Assembly (NCBI RefSeq): GCF_026914185.1
Contig: NC_070569.1
Location: 1,860,001 to 1,924,000 of the forward strand
Source: Puccinia triticina
Lineage: Eukaryota > Basidiomycota > Pucciniomycetes > Pucciniales > Pucciniaceae
Direction of reading: 5' to 3'
Length of the DNA: 64,000 nucleotides
Positions 44,922-57,400 of the stretch are shown one piece after another. The position numbers and the translations under genes are program-made. The notes below the pieces were generated by a model that saw only the letters and a list, made by a program, of their open reading frames with translations, did not search any database and was not told the DNA's origin. Within the stretch, counting starts at the first letter, position 1. The number at the start of each line of letters is the position of its first letter.

Positions 44922-46282
44922 ATGATCGGCGCGATCTCATTGGCTCCAATCAAATCCGACTATCAAGATCTAGATCTGGATTTCAACAGCTCAAATGTCA
45001 AAGGTTTTTTAGATGCCTATGAGACAATGGCCAAAAGAAAGGAAGCCTCTGAATACAATATGGCTTGGCAACTGTTGTTTTTTGTCCGTTCAGACAAAGT
45101 CTTTGAAATTATAAAAACCTTGGACGGATTCAGTAGTTGTAGATGGTCAGATCTGAAAGCCTCGATGCTTGTGTACTGGGGACAAGCTGAAACCCCTCAA
45201 TTCACTCTTCAAGATCTGGAAGATTTGCGAGAGCACTGGTTAGCAAGAGAATTTATCTATTGGCCGCGAGATTATCCGACCTTCTGGCAATCATTCAAGC
45301 CAATTGTTTCATATCTACTCAGGAATGATTGTAGGGACTCACAATACATCGAGGATCTTTGCAATTGAGCTTTTTTTTGGGTCTGCCAACGATCACTTGC
45401 TGCTCATTTCCCTCCCTCAGCAAAAGAAAACAAGACCTGGTTTTTGATTGTCGCGCTGCAACAGAGTTTATAGATGATGTAGACACGGACCCCAAGCCGG
45501 ATTCCTCTGAACAATCCACTGAATATCTGAATCCTGCCAACGCGGCATCAACTCCACAGTCCTTCTGTCCTAGTCCGGTTGCTTCTGTACCTTCTATCAA
45601 GAGCTATCCATCTGCCCTTGCCCAAGAAGGTCGCAAAGATTTCAATTCCGAGGACAAAGACTCCAAGCTGCATCTTTCCGAACAATCAATCAAGGCTTCA
45701 GATCACACAGAAGTCCTTGTGCCATCCAATGAAATGATTTTGTCTCGCCCTATAGGCCGTCGTCCAGTTGAGAAGCTCGCCTGTACAGCCCCTGACTCAG
45801 GAGAAGAACATAGCAGCGCTATTCCCGACCTTTCCGACCGATCAACTGGAGCGTTCAGTTTCCCTATATCACCCGTTCCCGACTCTGAGGCTGTAGTGAA
45901 GATGAAAATGCATTGAATTTTGATGGAAAATATCTCTGCCTCCACCTCTGATTGCACTGTTTGGCCTCCGCTTATTTTTTACTATTGCCATTGCAGAGGT
46001 CACAGATTTGGAAGCTGCCTCAATCTTTGTAGAGAAAAGAAGGGTGCTTTTGTTGAACAGAAAGGAAAGAAGTTCTTCCTTCCACCGGCGCCCTCATTCC
46101 TGTTGATCCTAGTCGACCAATCCGCAGTTTTGTGGAATTGTTTCAAGCCTCAAGTCCCACCGGCCGTCCCCTGTACGGGCCATACAAGGCTAATGGCGAC
46201 TCTCTTAAGCCAGGGTATCCGCTTGTGCTTTCAACATCCTCCCAAGCTCCGCCGTTTCCCCGGTCCCGTCCTTATCATCTGA
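44922..46282 (+). pseudogene. Gag of non-autonomous LTR element
   Basis: The first frame (44922-45368, MIGAISLAPIKSDYQDLDL...) is a helical capsid-like domain with 'NVKGFLDAYETMA' and 'FWQSFKPIVSYLL'. A frameshift near 45366 leads to an acidic/Ser-rich region ending at 45916. A third frame (from about 45940) has a knuckle remnant, IFYYCHCRGHRFGSC, in which the first Cys is Phe, then 'FVEQKGKKFFLPP', similar to gag of the minus-strand element. At least two frameshifts; no protease active site was recognised. Confidence 0.65.
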
Positions 46283-47414
46283 TCCGCAAGCCACCAAGCC
46301 AATCCAAATTCCAGCCGTCTGTTCTATTTTCCTTGCTGCATGTTGTTGGGTCCGCCAAGGCAGTGGAAACTGTTCTCAGGAAGATAGCTAATCTCTTGGT
46401 TCCAGGCCTGTCTGTCTCTAAGCTCGCTACTATGTCTCCTGTTGCTGTGGAGCATAGGAAGAAGCAGCCTCAACATTGTTCCTCTAGATCAAGCTCTTGC
46501 TCCTTTGCCTGTCCGCACCAAGATTGAGTGGCTCCCTCTCCCGATCCTGTTTTCAAGTTTGCTCCTAGTCGCCAGCGCCGCCCAAAGGCTGAAAATTTGG
46601 CCGTTTCTTCTAATTTTGAAGACCTCCAAAACAAGGTTAAACTACACCCCCGTTCTTCTTTGAATCTGACTGTTGATCTCCATCCCGGTCGCCAACTCCG
46701 CCAGGCGGAGGAGCCTCTGATTCTCAACCTCTGCTCTAGTTTTCAGCCCCGCCAGACTGCGGAGCATGCGATTCTGATCTCTGATCTCTGTTCTAGTAGC
46801 CAGCTCCGCCAGGGGGAGGAGCTTCTGATTCCACCATCAAGTCTCCGAGATGAGGTTAAACTACTCCCTTTGCCGTCCGATAGTTCAAATCTGCCTTGCA
46901 TTTCGAAGCCGCGCTGCACTCTTGAGGATACTGCTCGGTCCAAACCCTTTGAGCCTCTTTTACTTGACAACCTCAGAATCCTCTTCAATCTCAACTTCAC
47001 CACAAATCCCTGCTTTGAATCCCCATCTTTTATCATCGCCGATTATGCCAACGCTCTCTGATCTTCCCATCCGGATCCCGTTTTTGCCGCAATTATCCAA
47101 CTCCACTCCGTCTGAGCTTTCTGAGCTGACCAATTCTGAGCTCGGGCATCCTTTGCCTCCTGTTCAAACAACTTTCAATCATCCCTGTCATCTCCGGTCC
47201 GGTTATTCTTGTGGGTCATTTCAGACCAGAAGTAAGTCCCCTGCTTAAGTATGCACCTTGGGTAGATACTACCGTCATGTCGTAAGCTCTACTTTAGCCA
47301 CACTTGTCAGCCATCCGCGGGATCCTGTTTTGCTTTTCTTTTTTTTTAGATCTCTCTCTCCATCCGCAAGAAATTTCATAGGAGTCTGGGGACAGACTCC
47401 AAGTGGTGGGTGGA
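46283..47414 (+). other. Remaining interior of gag-only element
   Basis: Several overlapping Pro/Ser-rich frames (46132-46527, 46528-47061) may be decayed gag C-terminus. From about 47225 ('gaccagaagtaagtcc') the sequence follows the 3' untranslated region of the autonomous gypsy copy at 52705. Confidence 0.5.
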
Positions 47415-48344
47415 TGTGGTGGCCCATTTGGTTGACTGCTAGTCAGAAGCATTTTTGCCGCTGCTGCCAGCAAGATCAGCAAGTATCAGATTCATTCTCA
47501 CCCTTCAAGATTTTCAAGATTCAAGACTTCATGCCTCAAGACCCAAGATTCTCACTCATTCCTGCATGAAGATCCTCAAAGTTTCATCTTCAAGACCCTC
47601 AAGACGTGATAAAGAACCTCAAGCTTCAAGATTCAAGAATCCACACCTCAAGCTTTCAATCATCAAGACTTCAAGATCCTCAGCCTCTCAAGCTCTCATT
47701 TTATTCCTCCCAATCCTTCTCATCCTTTTCCTCAAGTTTCATTTCCCCCTCTGGTCCACTCCCTTCAAATTCTTGGTCCCAACACAGCATGTGCTGTGGG
47801 TTTGTCTCTTGTTTTGTCTGTGGTTTTGATTCTTCTTATCCCTTTCTTCTCTTTTCATTGGTGGTCAATTGTTTTGTGTATGTGTCTGCCTCATCTCTTT
47901 GGTTTCTCCTTTTTGTCTTGTGTTTTTGTTTTCTTTTCTTTTATCCCTGTTGTCTGTTGTGTTGTGTGCGCGCATGGCGCGCAAGGAGATGATGAAATGT
48001 ATGTGACAGGTTGCCTCCCTGAGTCCAAGTTCGCTGAACTTGGAGGATGGGAGAGGCATGGCATTCTTATCCAAGAAATAAGGCCATCACTTTTTCCAAA
48101 TCATCATCCAGAGTCCCTTCCACGAGTCCACCCCCTCCCGTCAAGGATCCTTTCCTAGATCCTTTCCCAACAAACCAAACCGCCGCCAAGGATCCAAACC
48201 CCGGCGAAACAACTCAAAACCACTTCCACACCTATCAATTCAAATCCGTACAACTCTTTCTGGACCAATCCGTGAGGGCAGTCACCCCAACACCTTTTCC
48301 CCTCCCAGCGCTGCCGCCGGCCTAGCACCGAGCGGAGCTCCATA
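47415..48344 (+). repeat. 3' LTR of gag-only element
   Basis: 930 bp, preceded by a purine-rich tract (AAGTGGTGGGTGGA). Same termini as the 5' LTR. Confidence 0.9.
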
Positions 48345-49633
48345 CCGCTTGCAATAGTAGCAAACCATTGTCTCGTACAGTGGAGAGGAGGGTTGGGAAT
48401 TTCCTCTAGCAAATTCCTGTTTGTCAGACTGGCCTTGTCTATTATAACTTGATGGTGGGTCATTCTTCATCTGTTGCTTGAGAGCTGCCAATTCTTGATG
48501 CAAATTGTTAAGTTTTTGTTCCACAGCTTTACCATTTGGGGTTTCTTTTAGCATTTGTTCTTGTTGTCTTCCTTTGCGTTTCTTGGTATCCAGATCTTTC
48601 TGCATTAGTCGGTTTGATTCGGAGAATGCGAGAAACTATTATAGCCTTCATCTACCCTAACTTCGGTTTCTGCAGCCTTAGTTAAGTCTTCCCATTTTGG
48701 TGCCTTGTTACTTCCATCCTTAGCTCTCGGTAGTTGATTCTTGTTGACTAGGGTGCGCTTGATACTTTTTTGACTTTCCGCTGAGAATGCACTTAAAAAT
48801 AGGATTCCGGCATTGCTTTCTTTACTGATGTGTTCATTTTTTACTAGATATTTGAGGATTGGGGTAAACTTTGCCAGGTACGCTTTGTATTCCCGGTGAC
48901 TTGAAATTCCTTCTTTTGCTTGAATTTTTGCCACCTTGATTAGATCATCCACAGCATACATAACGGTGTTATCCAAATCTCCCCAAGCTGTGACCATTTC
49001 AGCTCAAGGTTTTGCCCAGTCGTAATCATTGTATCCGTTCATTTCTTTGAGTTGGCTTTTTAATTCCTCCTTCTGTATGAATCACAAGATCTGGACTACT
49101 TTGTCATGATCTGAAGCTCCGTGTGCGTATGCTGTTCTTTCGAACCGGGTCAGGAATTTCATAAACTGGCTTCCTTTGTAATAGAGCCCTGGATCTTTTA
49201 TGATGATTGGTTTGGAGGGGTGCGCCAGCTGGAATGGTGGAGTCAGGACCCGTGGTTGTGGCCTCATAGGTTCTTGCCGAGATTGAGACTGATATTGTTT
49301 TTGTTGAAATTGAGGCTGATACATTGGTTCTCTGACATTTTCAGTGTTATGAATTCCATACCCTGACGGCTGTTGTTGTGGTGGTGTTTGTCTGGGAGGG
49401 ATATTCTGGTGTTGTGGAGTTTCATTGGAGTCAGACAGCCCTTCTTCAGCTTGATCTCTGAATTTATTTTCTGGTTCTTTCCCTTTTTCTTTTTGTGGAG
49501 GCGGCGGAGGGTTCTGGGATTCCGAAGTCCAAAACAATCCTGAGGGTCCTGCCAATGGTCTGTTCCTAAATGGGGTAGAGGGAGCGAATCCATCTTCCGA
49601 ATCCGGTGTGCTAAATGGTAAATTCATGTTCAT
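48345..49633 (-). pseudogene. Ty3/gypsy gag, N-terminal and capsid part
   Basis: Starts at 49633 (MNMNLPFSTPDSEDG...). A Pro/Gln-rich region precedes the capsid domain (GSQFMKFLTRFERTAYAHGASDHDKVVQIL), which continues across stops at about 49081 and 49000 into 'WGDLDNTVMYAVDDLIKVAK...' and, after a further stop at about 48605, a Gln/Lys-rich coil and the first half of a zinc knuckle (CYYCKR) at 48345. The gag-only element separates it from its C-terminal part at 42493. Confidence 0.82.
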
Positions 49634-50226
49634 CTTGTTGATTCCTAGTTTTCTATTGTGTTGATCCTTGGCTTCCTGTTACTGTGCTCTGAAAAAGAAA
49701 AATTAATATCTGGTCTCTGGTCTCTTTACCAGGGCAAATTGGGGGTATTCTTTCAATATTTAATATGAATAACTTTACCGTGCTGGGAGTGTTCTTCAAA
49801 CAGTATCCAATTATCTGAATCCTTAGGTACTACACACCGTTGTTCAGTATATAATTGGCCGCTTCCTTTGAGTGGGCTCCAGAGTTTTCTTCTAACAGTA
49901 TCTAATTATCCGGATCCTTAGGTACAACACACCGTCTTCCAGTATATAATTAGCTGCTTTCTTCAAAATACTCCTTTCAGGTCCGGTAGTTATATGTTCT
50001 CTTCAGAGGTTTGTAATTGGTCCCTTAGATGGTTCCTAATAGTTGACTAGTCTTTCAACAGAATAACTGAATATGCCGTTGAGCGCTCTTGATTTGTTGA
50101 TGAATTTGATTCCTTTTGTTGTTAGAAGCTAAGATCCCTTGACAAGTTCTTCTGGATATGTGGAATTTGGTTAAACCTATACGTTGTCGATCGAACAAGA
50201 TTATCCTATCACGTTGGGGACTCCCT
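49634..50226 (-). other. Gypsy leader with tandem duplication
   Basis: Two imperfect copies of about 72 bp (49798-49870 and 49899-49970), each with 'cagtat(c)(c/t)aattatc', 'atccttaggtac' and 'agtatataatt'. The sequence next to the LTR on the minus strand is AGGGAGTCCCCAACGTG; no standard TGG primer site is evident. Confidence 0.65.
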
Positions 50227-51121
50227 TGTAAGACTCAAAAGTGTTCCTGAGAACCTTTTGCTGAATGGAGAAGGGGATGATGGAGGTGCAAACTCTGCCC
50301 TTCTATTCTATCAGTCAACAAGACCCACCAAGCTATGCTTGGCAAGTTTTAATGAAGTGATAGGGTAGGTTGGCTCAAGATGAGTTGTTTGATTGACAAG
50401 GTATAGAGCTGATGATTTATATAAGGGTTGGTTATAATTGGTAAGGGTGAATGTTGGGATGACTGTGATTGGTGAGTGATGAACTGAGGAGCTGACAACT
50501 GGGGAGGAGAGAGCTCCTTATATAGACAGAAGTGGAGCCCCAGAGGGCTTGTGGGTTAGGGTTTCAGCTGATCCGGACAACAGGGTGAGGGATTTTAGCT
50601 GGTAGATACAAATGATGTCATAATGTGTCAGGGGTACATAAATGATGTCATAAGAATGCAGTAGGGCTGCATGAAGGCTGCGTAAAGTGACAGTAGACTG
50701 CATTAGTTGACAGGTGGATGCAGGGGGTGCATAAATGAAGTCTGAGGCTGCAGGATCAGTGCAGGATGACATCATAATATGGAAATAGAAGAGTACTTGA
50801 TACTATGTGATGACTATAGTCTGATGAGGAGATGTATGCTTGTATCCTGTGATGTGTAAAAGCATGATACTGTGATCCTTGACTTGAGGCTTGTGACAGG
50901 CTGGTGACTGGGTATGCTGAACGTGTGCTGGGTGTCCATTGTCCAAGGACGTGTAGGTTCCAATCCAGAGGGGCTCCAGTGACGCTTCCAGTGGTGACTA
51001 GGGGTAAAATTGGCCTTAGAATCCATTTCTGGGGTCCATTTGATGTTATCTTGAGGCCTAGTATGAGTAATTATGTGGCATAGAAAAAACTTTTTATTTT
51101 TCCACTTTTCCGTCTACCACA
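50227..51121 (-). repeat. 5' LTR of minus-strand gypsy element
   Basis: 895 bp, the pair of 28402-29299. Differences include a 3-bp indel near 50427 and about 15 substitutions. Right flank GCGG completes the duplication. Confidence 0.92.
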
Positions 51122-52715
51122 GCGGCATGGCATGGATCCTCAAGAAACTTCAGACGGTCCTTTGGGGACAATACTTTGAGCTTCAAGCTGACGCACAATC
51201 CCTCATTCAGATTATCAACACCCCAAGCTTACCCAATACACCAACGACGCGTTGGGTCGCCTTTATTCAGTTGTTCTCTTTTGATATCGTCCACCGCCCG
51301 GGCAAGTCATTCACAATGCCGGACGGCCTTTCTAGGAGGCCCCTGTGCAAAGATGAGTCCATTCCAGAGTCTGATTTTGATGAAGACAAGCCTCATATTT
51401 GGTTGTTAGCTTTCTGTCTTCCTTGTGCTAATGGCAAGTACTCAGGCTATCAGAAGGGCTTTTGGCAACAACTGGAATGGTCTCTCTTGGATCTTGAGGT
51501 GCCGGACGGGATGCACACCAATGACTTTCAGGCACTGAAGCGCAAATCTGTTGATTTCCTTGTTCACGCAGGTCGTCTCATGAAGCGGGGTTCCCCGTGC
51601 CCGCGCATTGTCATCACCTTTCCCTCAAAGCAAGATGAGGTACTCAAGAGTTTGCATGAAGGGTTGGGCCATCGTGGCGATGTTGAGACATATTGACGTG
51701 TCTCGGAGCGATTCTGGTGGCAATCTTTGAAGAAGAGTGTCCTGCGTTGGTGCAAGAGCTGTGAAGCATGTCAGAAGCGCAATCTTTGTCGGCCAATGGA
51801 GCTTCGCGGACCTACAGGCAAGAATTTGGTGTTTGAATGCGTTGCCATGGACATTGTGCCCATCAAGGCCGCAGGAGCTCAATATCTCATTGTTGCGCGC
51901 AACAATTTTTCAGGCTGGGTGGAGGCCAAGTTTTTGAACACACTCAGTTCTGAGTCCGTGGCCACCTTCCTTCATGAGAACTGGACCATGCGCTTTGGTT
52001 TGGTGCGCTCTTACTCAACTGACGGCGGCTCTGAGTTTGGCAGGAAGCTTGCGGAGATGTTGCAAGAACTCCCGGGCCAGCACTGCGTCTCAACCCCCTA
52101 TTATCCCAAAGTTCAAGGCATGGTCAAGCGCGGCCATGGTCCCCTCAAGGCTGCCCTTGTTAAACTTGCCCGCAAAAGTGGCAAGAACTGTAGGAAGTAT
52201 CTCCCTCTGGTCTTGTTTGCAGATAGGATTTTGACTAAGCGTTCAACCGGCTATTCTCCCTACAAGCTTGTCTTTGGCCAAAGGGCTTTCTTGCCCATTG
52301 ACCTCAAGATGGAGTCGTACCTTGGGATTGATTGGGATGAAATTCAAGACACAGCAGAGCTCTTGGCGGCGCGCTCTGGGCAATTGGAGCGCAGCAAGGA
52401 AGTGCGCAAGCTAGCGCACCAGAAGATGATAAAAGCTTGTGAAGAATAGATCAAGTACTGGGAAGAGAAGTCTGAAAGCCGAATCAGGATGCCTTTGAAG
52501 CCCGGCGACATGGTTCTCGCGTACGATTGCGCTCTCAAGGTTCAGTGGGGCAAGTTATTTGCCAACCGTTGGAGCAGCCCTTTTTGCATGGTTTGGCAGG
52601 TGCGCGGAGGTTCTCACCACTTGGAGGAGCTTGATGGTACACAGCTGGCGCAACGCTTTTCAGCGGACCAGGTCAAAAGGTATTATTCCTGCGCAGGCAA
52701 AGGAGACCAGAAGTA
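51122..52715 (+). pseudogene. Ty3/gypsy RNase H end and integrase, outer element
   Basis: Continues the frame broken at 28401: 'MAWILKKLQTVLWGQYF', 'VHRPGKSFTMPDGLSRRP', the integrase zinc region 'HEGLGHRGDVETY' with a stop at 51694, 'CKSCEACQKR', and the core with AMDIVPIKA (Asp 51850), 'STDGGSEF' (Asp 52021) and, at the catalytic Glu position, GMVKRGH (Lys, 52126-52128; GAG to AAG). A stop at 52447 precedes the C-terminal domain ('WSSPFCMVWQV...HHLEELDGTQL') that ends at about 52713. Catalytically dead on both RT and integrase evidence. Confidence 0.88.
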
Positions 52716-52916
52716 AGTCCTCCCAATGTATGCATCTCCAGGGTAGCTACTACCGTCTTCAAAACCCTACTCTATACCACATTTGTGAGCACCGCGGTGG
52801 CCCTCGGTTCCTCCCTTCTTTCAGGTTTTCCTGACTCTTTTTTAGGCGCGGATTTCTTTTCAATTTTGACAGCAGGCGCAGAGCAGTCTAGTGAAAGACT
52901 GCAATTGGGGAGGAGA

Positions 52917-53681
52917 TGTGGTGCCCTATCCGGTACACGCGGTGTCAAGATCAAAAATTGGTGATGGCGCGCAGCTTTCCTTTTCCTCTATGTAGTGTTG
53001 CAGCCAAATTTCTTTATTTTCTTTCTTTCTTTTCTTTATTTCTACATTGTTGGTTGTTTTGTTTCTTGTTTGCGTGTGTTTGATGGTTTGGCTATGTGGT
53101 GGGTTGGTTTTGTCTGAGTTTGTTTGCCCTATTTTGTTTTTTTTTTTGGTTTTGTTTCTTTTTTTGTCTGTTTCTTCCTCTTCTTGTTTGTTGCGTGCAT
53201 GGGCATGATGAGCTGTCCCGCAGCATGTCACAACCCCAGAGTCTGAGTTTAGTTTGAACTCAGATGATGGGGCAGCATGGGATTGACTCTGAACCATAAA
53301 AATCACATCTCAAAAAATTTTATTGATCACCTTATCTGTGCCTTGAAGCGCTTTCTTTGAGCTTTATCCATCCTGTTGACTTGCGGGACTCTTTATCACG
53401 CACGTGGCGTTTTCTTGTTGATCCTCATCTTTTCTGACCCCGCCTTCCGACACCCCTCAACGATCTTCTCATCCCAAACCTTCCTCATCTATCTGAGTTC
53501 CTCTTTCCCTCTTCTCAGCAAACAACCCCGCCAATGCGCGCTCAACGCCGTCGTAAATCAAACCCCCTCTCACCTAATTGCTCAGATTTGCCATCCTCCT
53601 CTTTGACCAATCCCCAGAGGGCATTCCCCCAACCTTTCCCCTCCAACAACTGCCGCCGCCTGGCACGGACGGAGTTCCACA
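52917..53681 (+). repeat. 3' LTR of the outer gypsy element
   Basis: Starts TGTGGTGCCC directly after a purine tract (ATTGGGGAGGAGA) and ends GAGTTCCACA. Its start and its end region ('ctgccgccgcctggcac') resemble the LTRs of the gag-only element. The matching 5' LTR was not found; the outer element is truncated near 27090. Confidence 0.75.
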
Positions 53682-53860
53682 ACGGCCAGCAATCAGAGCA
53701 CAAACACTTCCAACACCACCAAACACTTGGGAGATGGTATTGAAGACTGGCTGAAGCAACTCCTCAAGGCTCAGCATGCGGCGGCCCTCCAGGCCCAAGA
53801 AGACCAACAAGCGGCACAAAAAGCAGAGCAAGTCCTTGCTGGACAAGCCAGCCGTCTTGA
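53682..53860 (+). pseudogene. Gag N-terminal fragment cut by CACTA element
   Basis: The plus frame reads 'NTSNTTKHLGDGIEDWLKQLLKAQ' and then a Gln/Ala-rich coiled coil up to 53860, where the CACTA terminus begins. It resembles the N-terminal coil of gypsy gag proteins. No start codon is visible next to the LTR, so it may be the target into which the LTR inserted. Confidence 0.4.
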
Positions 53861-54499
53861 CACTACCAAGATGGATGAATTTGCGATGTCGTATATTGAT
53901 CAATATAGCGTATATTGATCAATTTATATTGATCATTTTTTTTTATTCCTCTTGATACCTTTGTCTGTGTTGCATGCCCCCTTAATATTCGTCTATAATC
54001 TCTCCTCTTCCCCCTGTGTTAGCTTCAAGCCACAGGATTTTTTTTTTTTTTTGCCTGATAAAATTCATAAATTTCTACATACACCATTTGATTCCTCATG
54101 AAAAAAAGACATTGCAAGTTTGAGGATTAATCCAGGGTGGCTGAGGGGTCTCAAAGTTTTTTTCTTTTTTTTTTTTTTCTTCAACAATTGATGTTATCAG
54201 AAGTCTCCAAAGCTACTTTTTTTCAAAAAAGCAAAAACATTGACCCCTGACCTCTCTCATGATACCATCCTGCAGACATTGTTAATTTGGTTGGTTGAAC
54301 TTGCGGAAGATATTGCACATGATACTTGAGGTGCTACATGCATAGAAGGCCTTTTTGAAATTAGTTTACCATGGTTTAGCATATTTTTGTTGGGTTCTTT
54401 GTTTTATCTACTTTTGTTATCACCCACAGATTAATGAGGAATATTTCGACATAAAATTTCATCCAAAAATTGTTCTGCATATAAAACCCAGAAACATTG

Positions 54500-57400
54500 T
54501 GTTTCGGGACACATGCATTATGCAGCAGCTACAATCTGATCAGTTGCCAAATATCACTACTTCTGTAGTTTCTTGGTGTTTCTGCCACTATATCTCATCC
54601 CAGTGTGGGAATCCTTCTGCCACATGGTTAGCAACATGTTAAGAGGCCCCAAAGATTCATTATGTACCTTTGCTGACCACAAAATCCCCAAATGTAGCAG
54701 CTACAGTCTGATCAGTTCCCAAATATCACTACTTTGGTAGTTTCTGGATGTTTCTGCCACTATATCTCATCCCAGCGTGGGAATCCTTCTGCCAGATGGT
54801 TACCAAAATGTTGACAGGCCCCCAACAATTCATTATGTACCTTTACTGACCACAAAACCCCCAAATGTAGCAGCTACAGTCTGATCTGTTCCCAAATATC
54901 ACTACTTTGGTAGTTTCTTGGTGTTTCTGCCACTATATCTCATCCCAGCGTGGGAATCCTTCTGCCAGATGGTTACAAAAATGTTTAAGGGTCCCCAAGT
55001 ATTCATTGTGGACCTCAAGTCACCACAAGACCCCCAAATGTAGCAGCTACAGTCTGATCTGTTCCCAAATATCACTACTTTGGTAGTTTCTTGATGTTTC
55101 TGCCACTATATTTCATCCCAGCGTGGGAATCCTTCTGACATATGGTTACCAGAATGTTCACGGGCCCCCATGGATTCATTATGGACCTTAAGTCACCACA
55201 AGACCCTCAAATGTAGCAGCTACAGTCTGATCAGTTCCCAAATATCCCTACTTTGGTAGTTGCTTGGTGTTTCTGCCACTATATCTCATCCCAGCGTGGG
55301 AATCCTTCTGCCATATGGTTACCAAAATGTTGACAGGCCCCCAACAATTCATTATGTACCTTTACTGACCACAAAACCCCCAAATGTAGCAGCTACAGTC
55401 TGATCTGGTCCCAAATATCACTACTTTGGTAGTTTCTTGGTGTTTCTGCCACTATATCTCATCCCAGCGTGGGAATCCTTCTGCCAGATGGTTATAAAAA
55501 TGTTTAAGGGTCCCCGAGTATTCATTGTGGACCTCAAGTCACCACAACACCCCCAAATGTAGCAGCTACAGTCTGATCAGTTCCCAAATATCACTACTTT
55601 GGTAGTTTCTTGGTGTTTCTGCCACTATATCTCATCCCAGCGTGGGAATCCTTCTGCCAGATGGTTACAAAAATGTTTAAGGGTCCCCAAGTATTCATTG
55701 TGGACCTCAAGTCACCACAAGACCCCCAAATGTAGCAGCTACAGTCTGATCAGTTCACAAATATCACTACTTTGGTAGTTTCTTGATGTTTCTGCCACTA
55801 TATTTCATCCCAGCATGGGAATCCTTCTGACATATGGTTACCAAAATGTTCACGGGCCCTCAAGGATTCATTATGGACCTTAAGTCACCACAAGACCCTC
55901 AAACGTAGCAGCTACAGTCTGATCAGTTCCCAAATATCACTACTTTGGTAGTTTCTTTGTGTTTCTGCCACTTTATCTCATCCCAGCGTGGGAATCCTTC
56001 TGCCATATGGTTACCAAAAGGTTCACACGCCCCCAAGGATTCATTATGGACCTTAAGTCACGACAAGACCCCCAAATGTAGCAGCTACCATCTGATCAGT
56101 TTGCAAATATCCCTACTTCGGTAGTTTCTTGGTGTTTCTGCCACTATATTTCATCCCAGCGTGGGAATCCTTCTGCCATATGGTTACCAAAATGTTGACA
56201 GGCCCCCAAAAATTCATTATGTACCTTTACTGACCACAAAACCTCCAAATGTAGCAGCTACAGTCTGATCTGTTCCCAAATATCACTACTTTGGTAGTTT
56301 CTTGGTGTTTCTGCCACTATATCTCATCCCAGTGTGGGAATACTTCTGCCATATGGTTACCAAAATGTTTACGGGCCCCCAAGGATTCATTATGTACCTT
56401 AAGTCACCACAAGACCCCCAAATGTAGCAGCTACAGTCTGATCAGTTCCCGAATATCACTACTTTGGTAGCTTCTGGGTGTTTCTGCCACTATATCTCAT
56501 CCCAGCATGGGAATCCTTCTTCCATATAGTTGCCGAAGTGGTTAGGGGCCCCCAAGGATTCATTATGGACCTTAAGTCATCACAAGACCCTCAAATGTAG
56601 CAGCTACAGTCTGATCAGTTCCCAAATATCCCTACTTTGGTAGTTGCTTGGTGTTTCTGCCACTATATCTCATCCCAGCGTGGGAATCCTTCTGCCATAT
56701 GGTTACCAAAATGTTGACAGGCCCCCAACAATTCATTATGTACCTTTACTGACCACAAAACCCCCAAATGTAGCAGCTACAGTCTGATCTGTCCCCAAAT
56801 ATCACTACTTTGGTAGTTTCTGGGTGTTTCTGCCACTATATCTCATCCCAGCGTGGGAATCCTTCTGCCAGATGGTTACCAAAATGTTGACGGGCCCCCA
56901 AGGATTCATTATGGACCTTAAGTCACCACAAGACCCCCAAATGTAGCAGCTACAGTCTGATCTGTTCCCAAATATCACTCCTTTGGTAGTTTCTTGGTGT
57001 TTCTGCGACTATATCTCATCCCAGTGTGGGAATCCTTCGGCGGAAGGTTATAAAAATGTTGTGAGGCCCCCAAAGTTTCATTATGTACCTTTACTGACCA
57101 CAAAATCCCCAAATGTAGCAGCTACAGTCTGATCTGTTCCCAAATATCACTACTTTGGTAGTTTCTGGGTGTTTCTGCCACTATATCTCATCCCAGCGTG
57201 GGAATCCTTCTGACATATGGTTACCAAAATGTTCAAAGGCCCCCAAAGATTCATTATGTACCTTTAGTCACCACAAAACCCCCAAATGTAGCAGCTACAG
57301 TCTGATCTGTTCCCAAATATCACTACTTTGGTAGCTTCTGGGTGTTTCTGCCATTCTATCTCATCCCAACGTGGGAATCCTTCTGCCATATGGTTACCAA

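Larger units (their letters stand above)
42494..48344 (+). mobile_element. Gag-only (non-autonomous) LTR retrotransposon
   Basis: Two LTRs (42494-43411 and 47415-48344) begin TGTGGTGGCCCATTTGG and end GAGCTCCATA, with about 15 differences. The interior has a tRNA-Tyr-matching primer site, a hairpin-rich leader and a decayed gag, but no RT, RNase H or integrase. The last 190 bp before the 3' LTR resemble the same region of the outer autonomous gypsy element (52700-52916), and the LTR starts match (TGTGGTG.CCC), so it was probably mobilised by that family. A clean duplication could not be defined. Confidence 0.85.
28402..51121 (-). mobile_element. Complete Ty3/gypsy LTR retrotransposon, minus strand, with nested insertions
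   Basis: Two 0.9-kb LTRs in the same orientation, about 15 differences by eye, are flanked by GCGG (28398-28401 and 51122-51125). On the minus strand the order is LTR, leader, gag (49633-48345 and 42493-41826), protease (40856), RT/RNase H (40145-37910), integrase (37913-36743), a 7.4-kb 3' region, polypurine tract (AAGTTGGAGGA at 29310-29300), LTR. Removing the three nested insertions leaves about 12 kb. Many stops and frameshifts make it inactive now. Gypsy domain order (RT-RH before IN) is clear. Confidence 0.9.
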
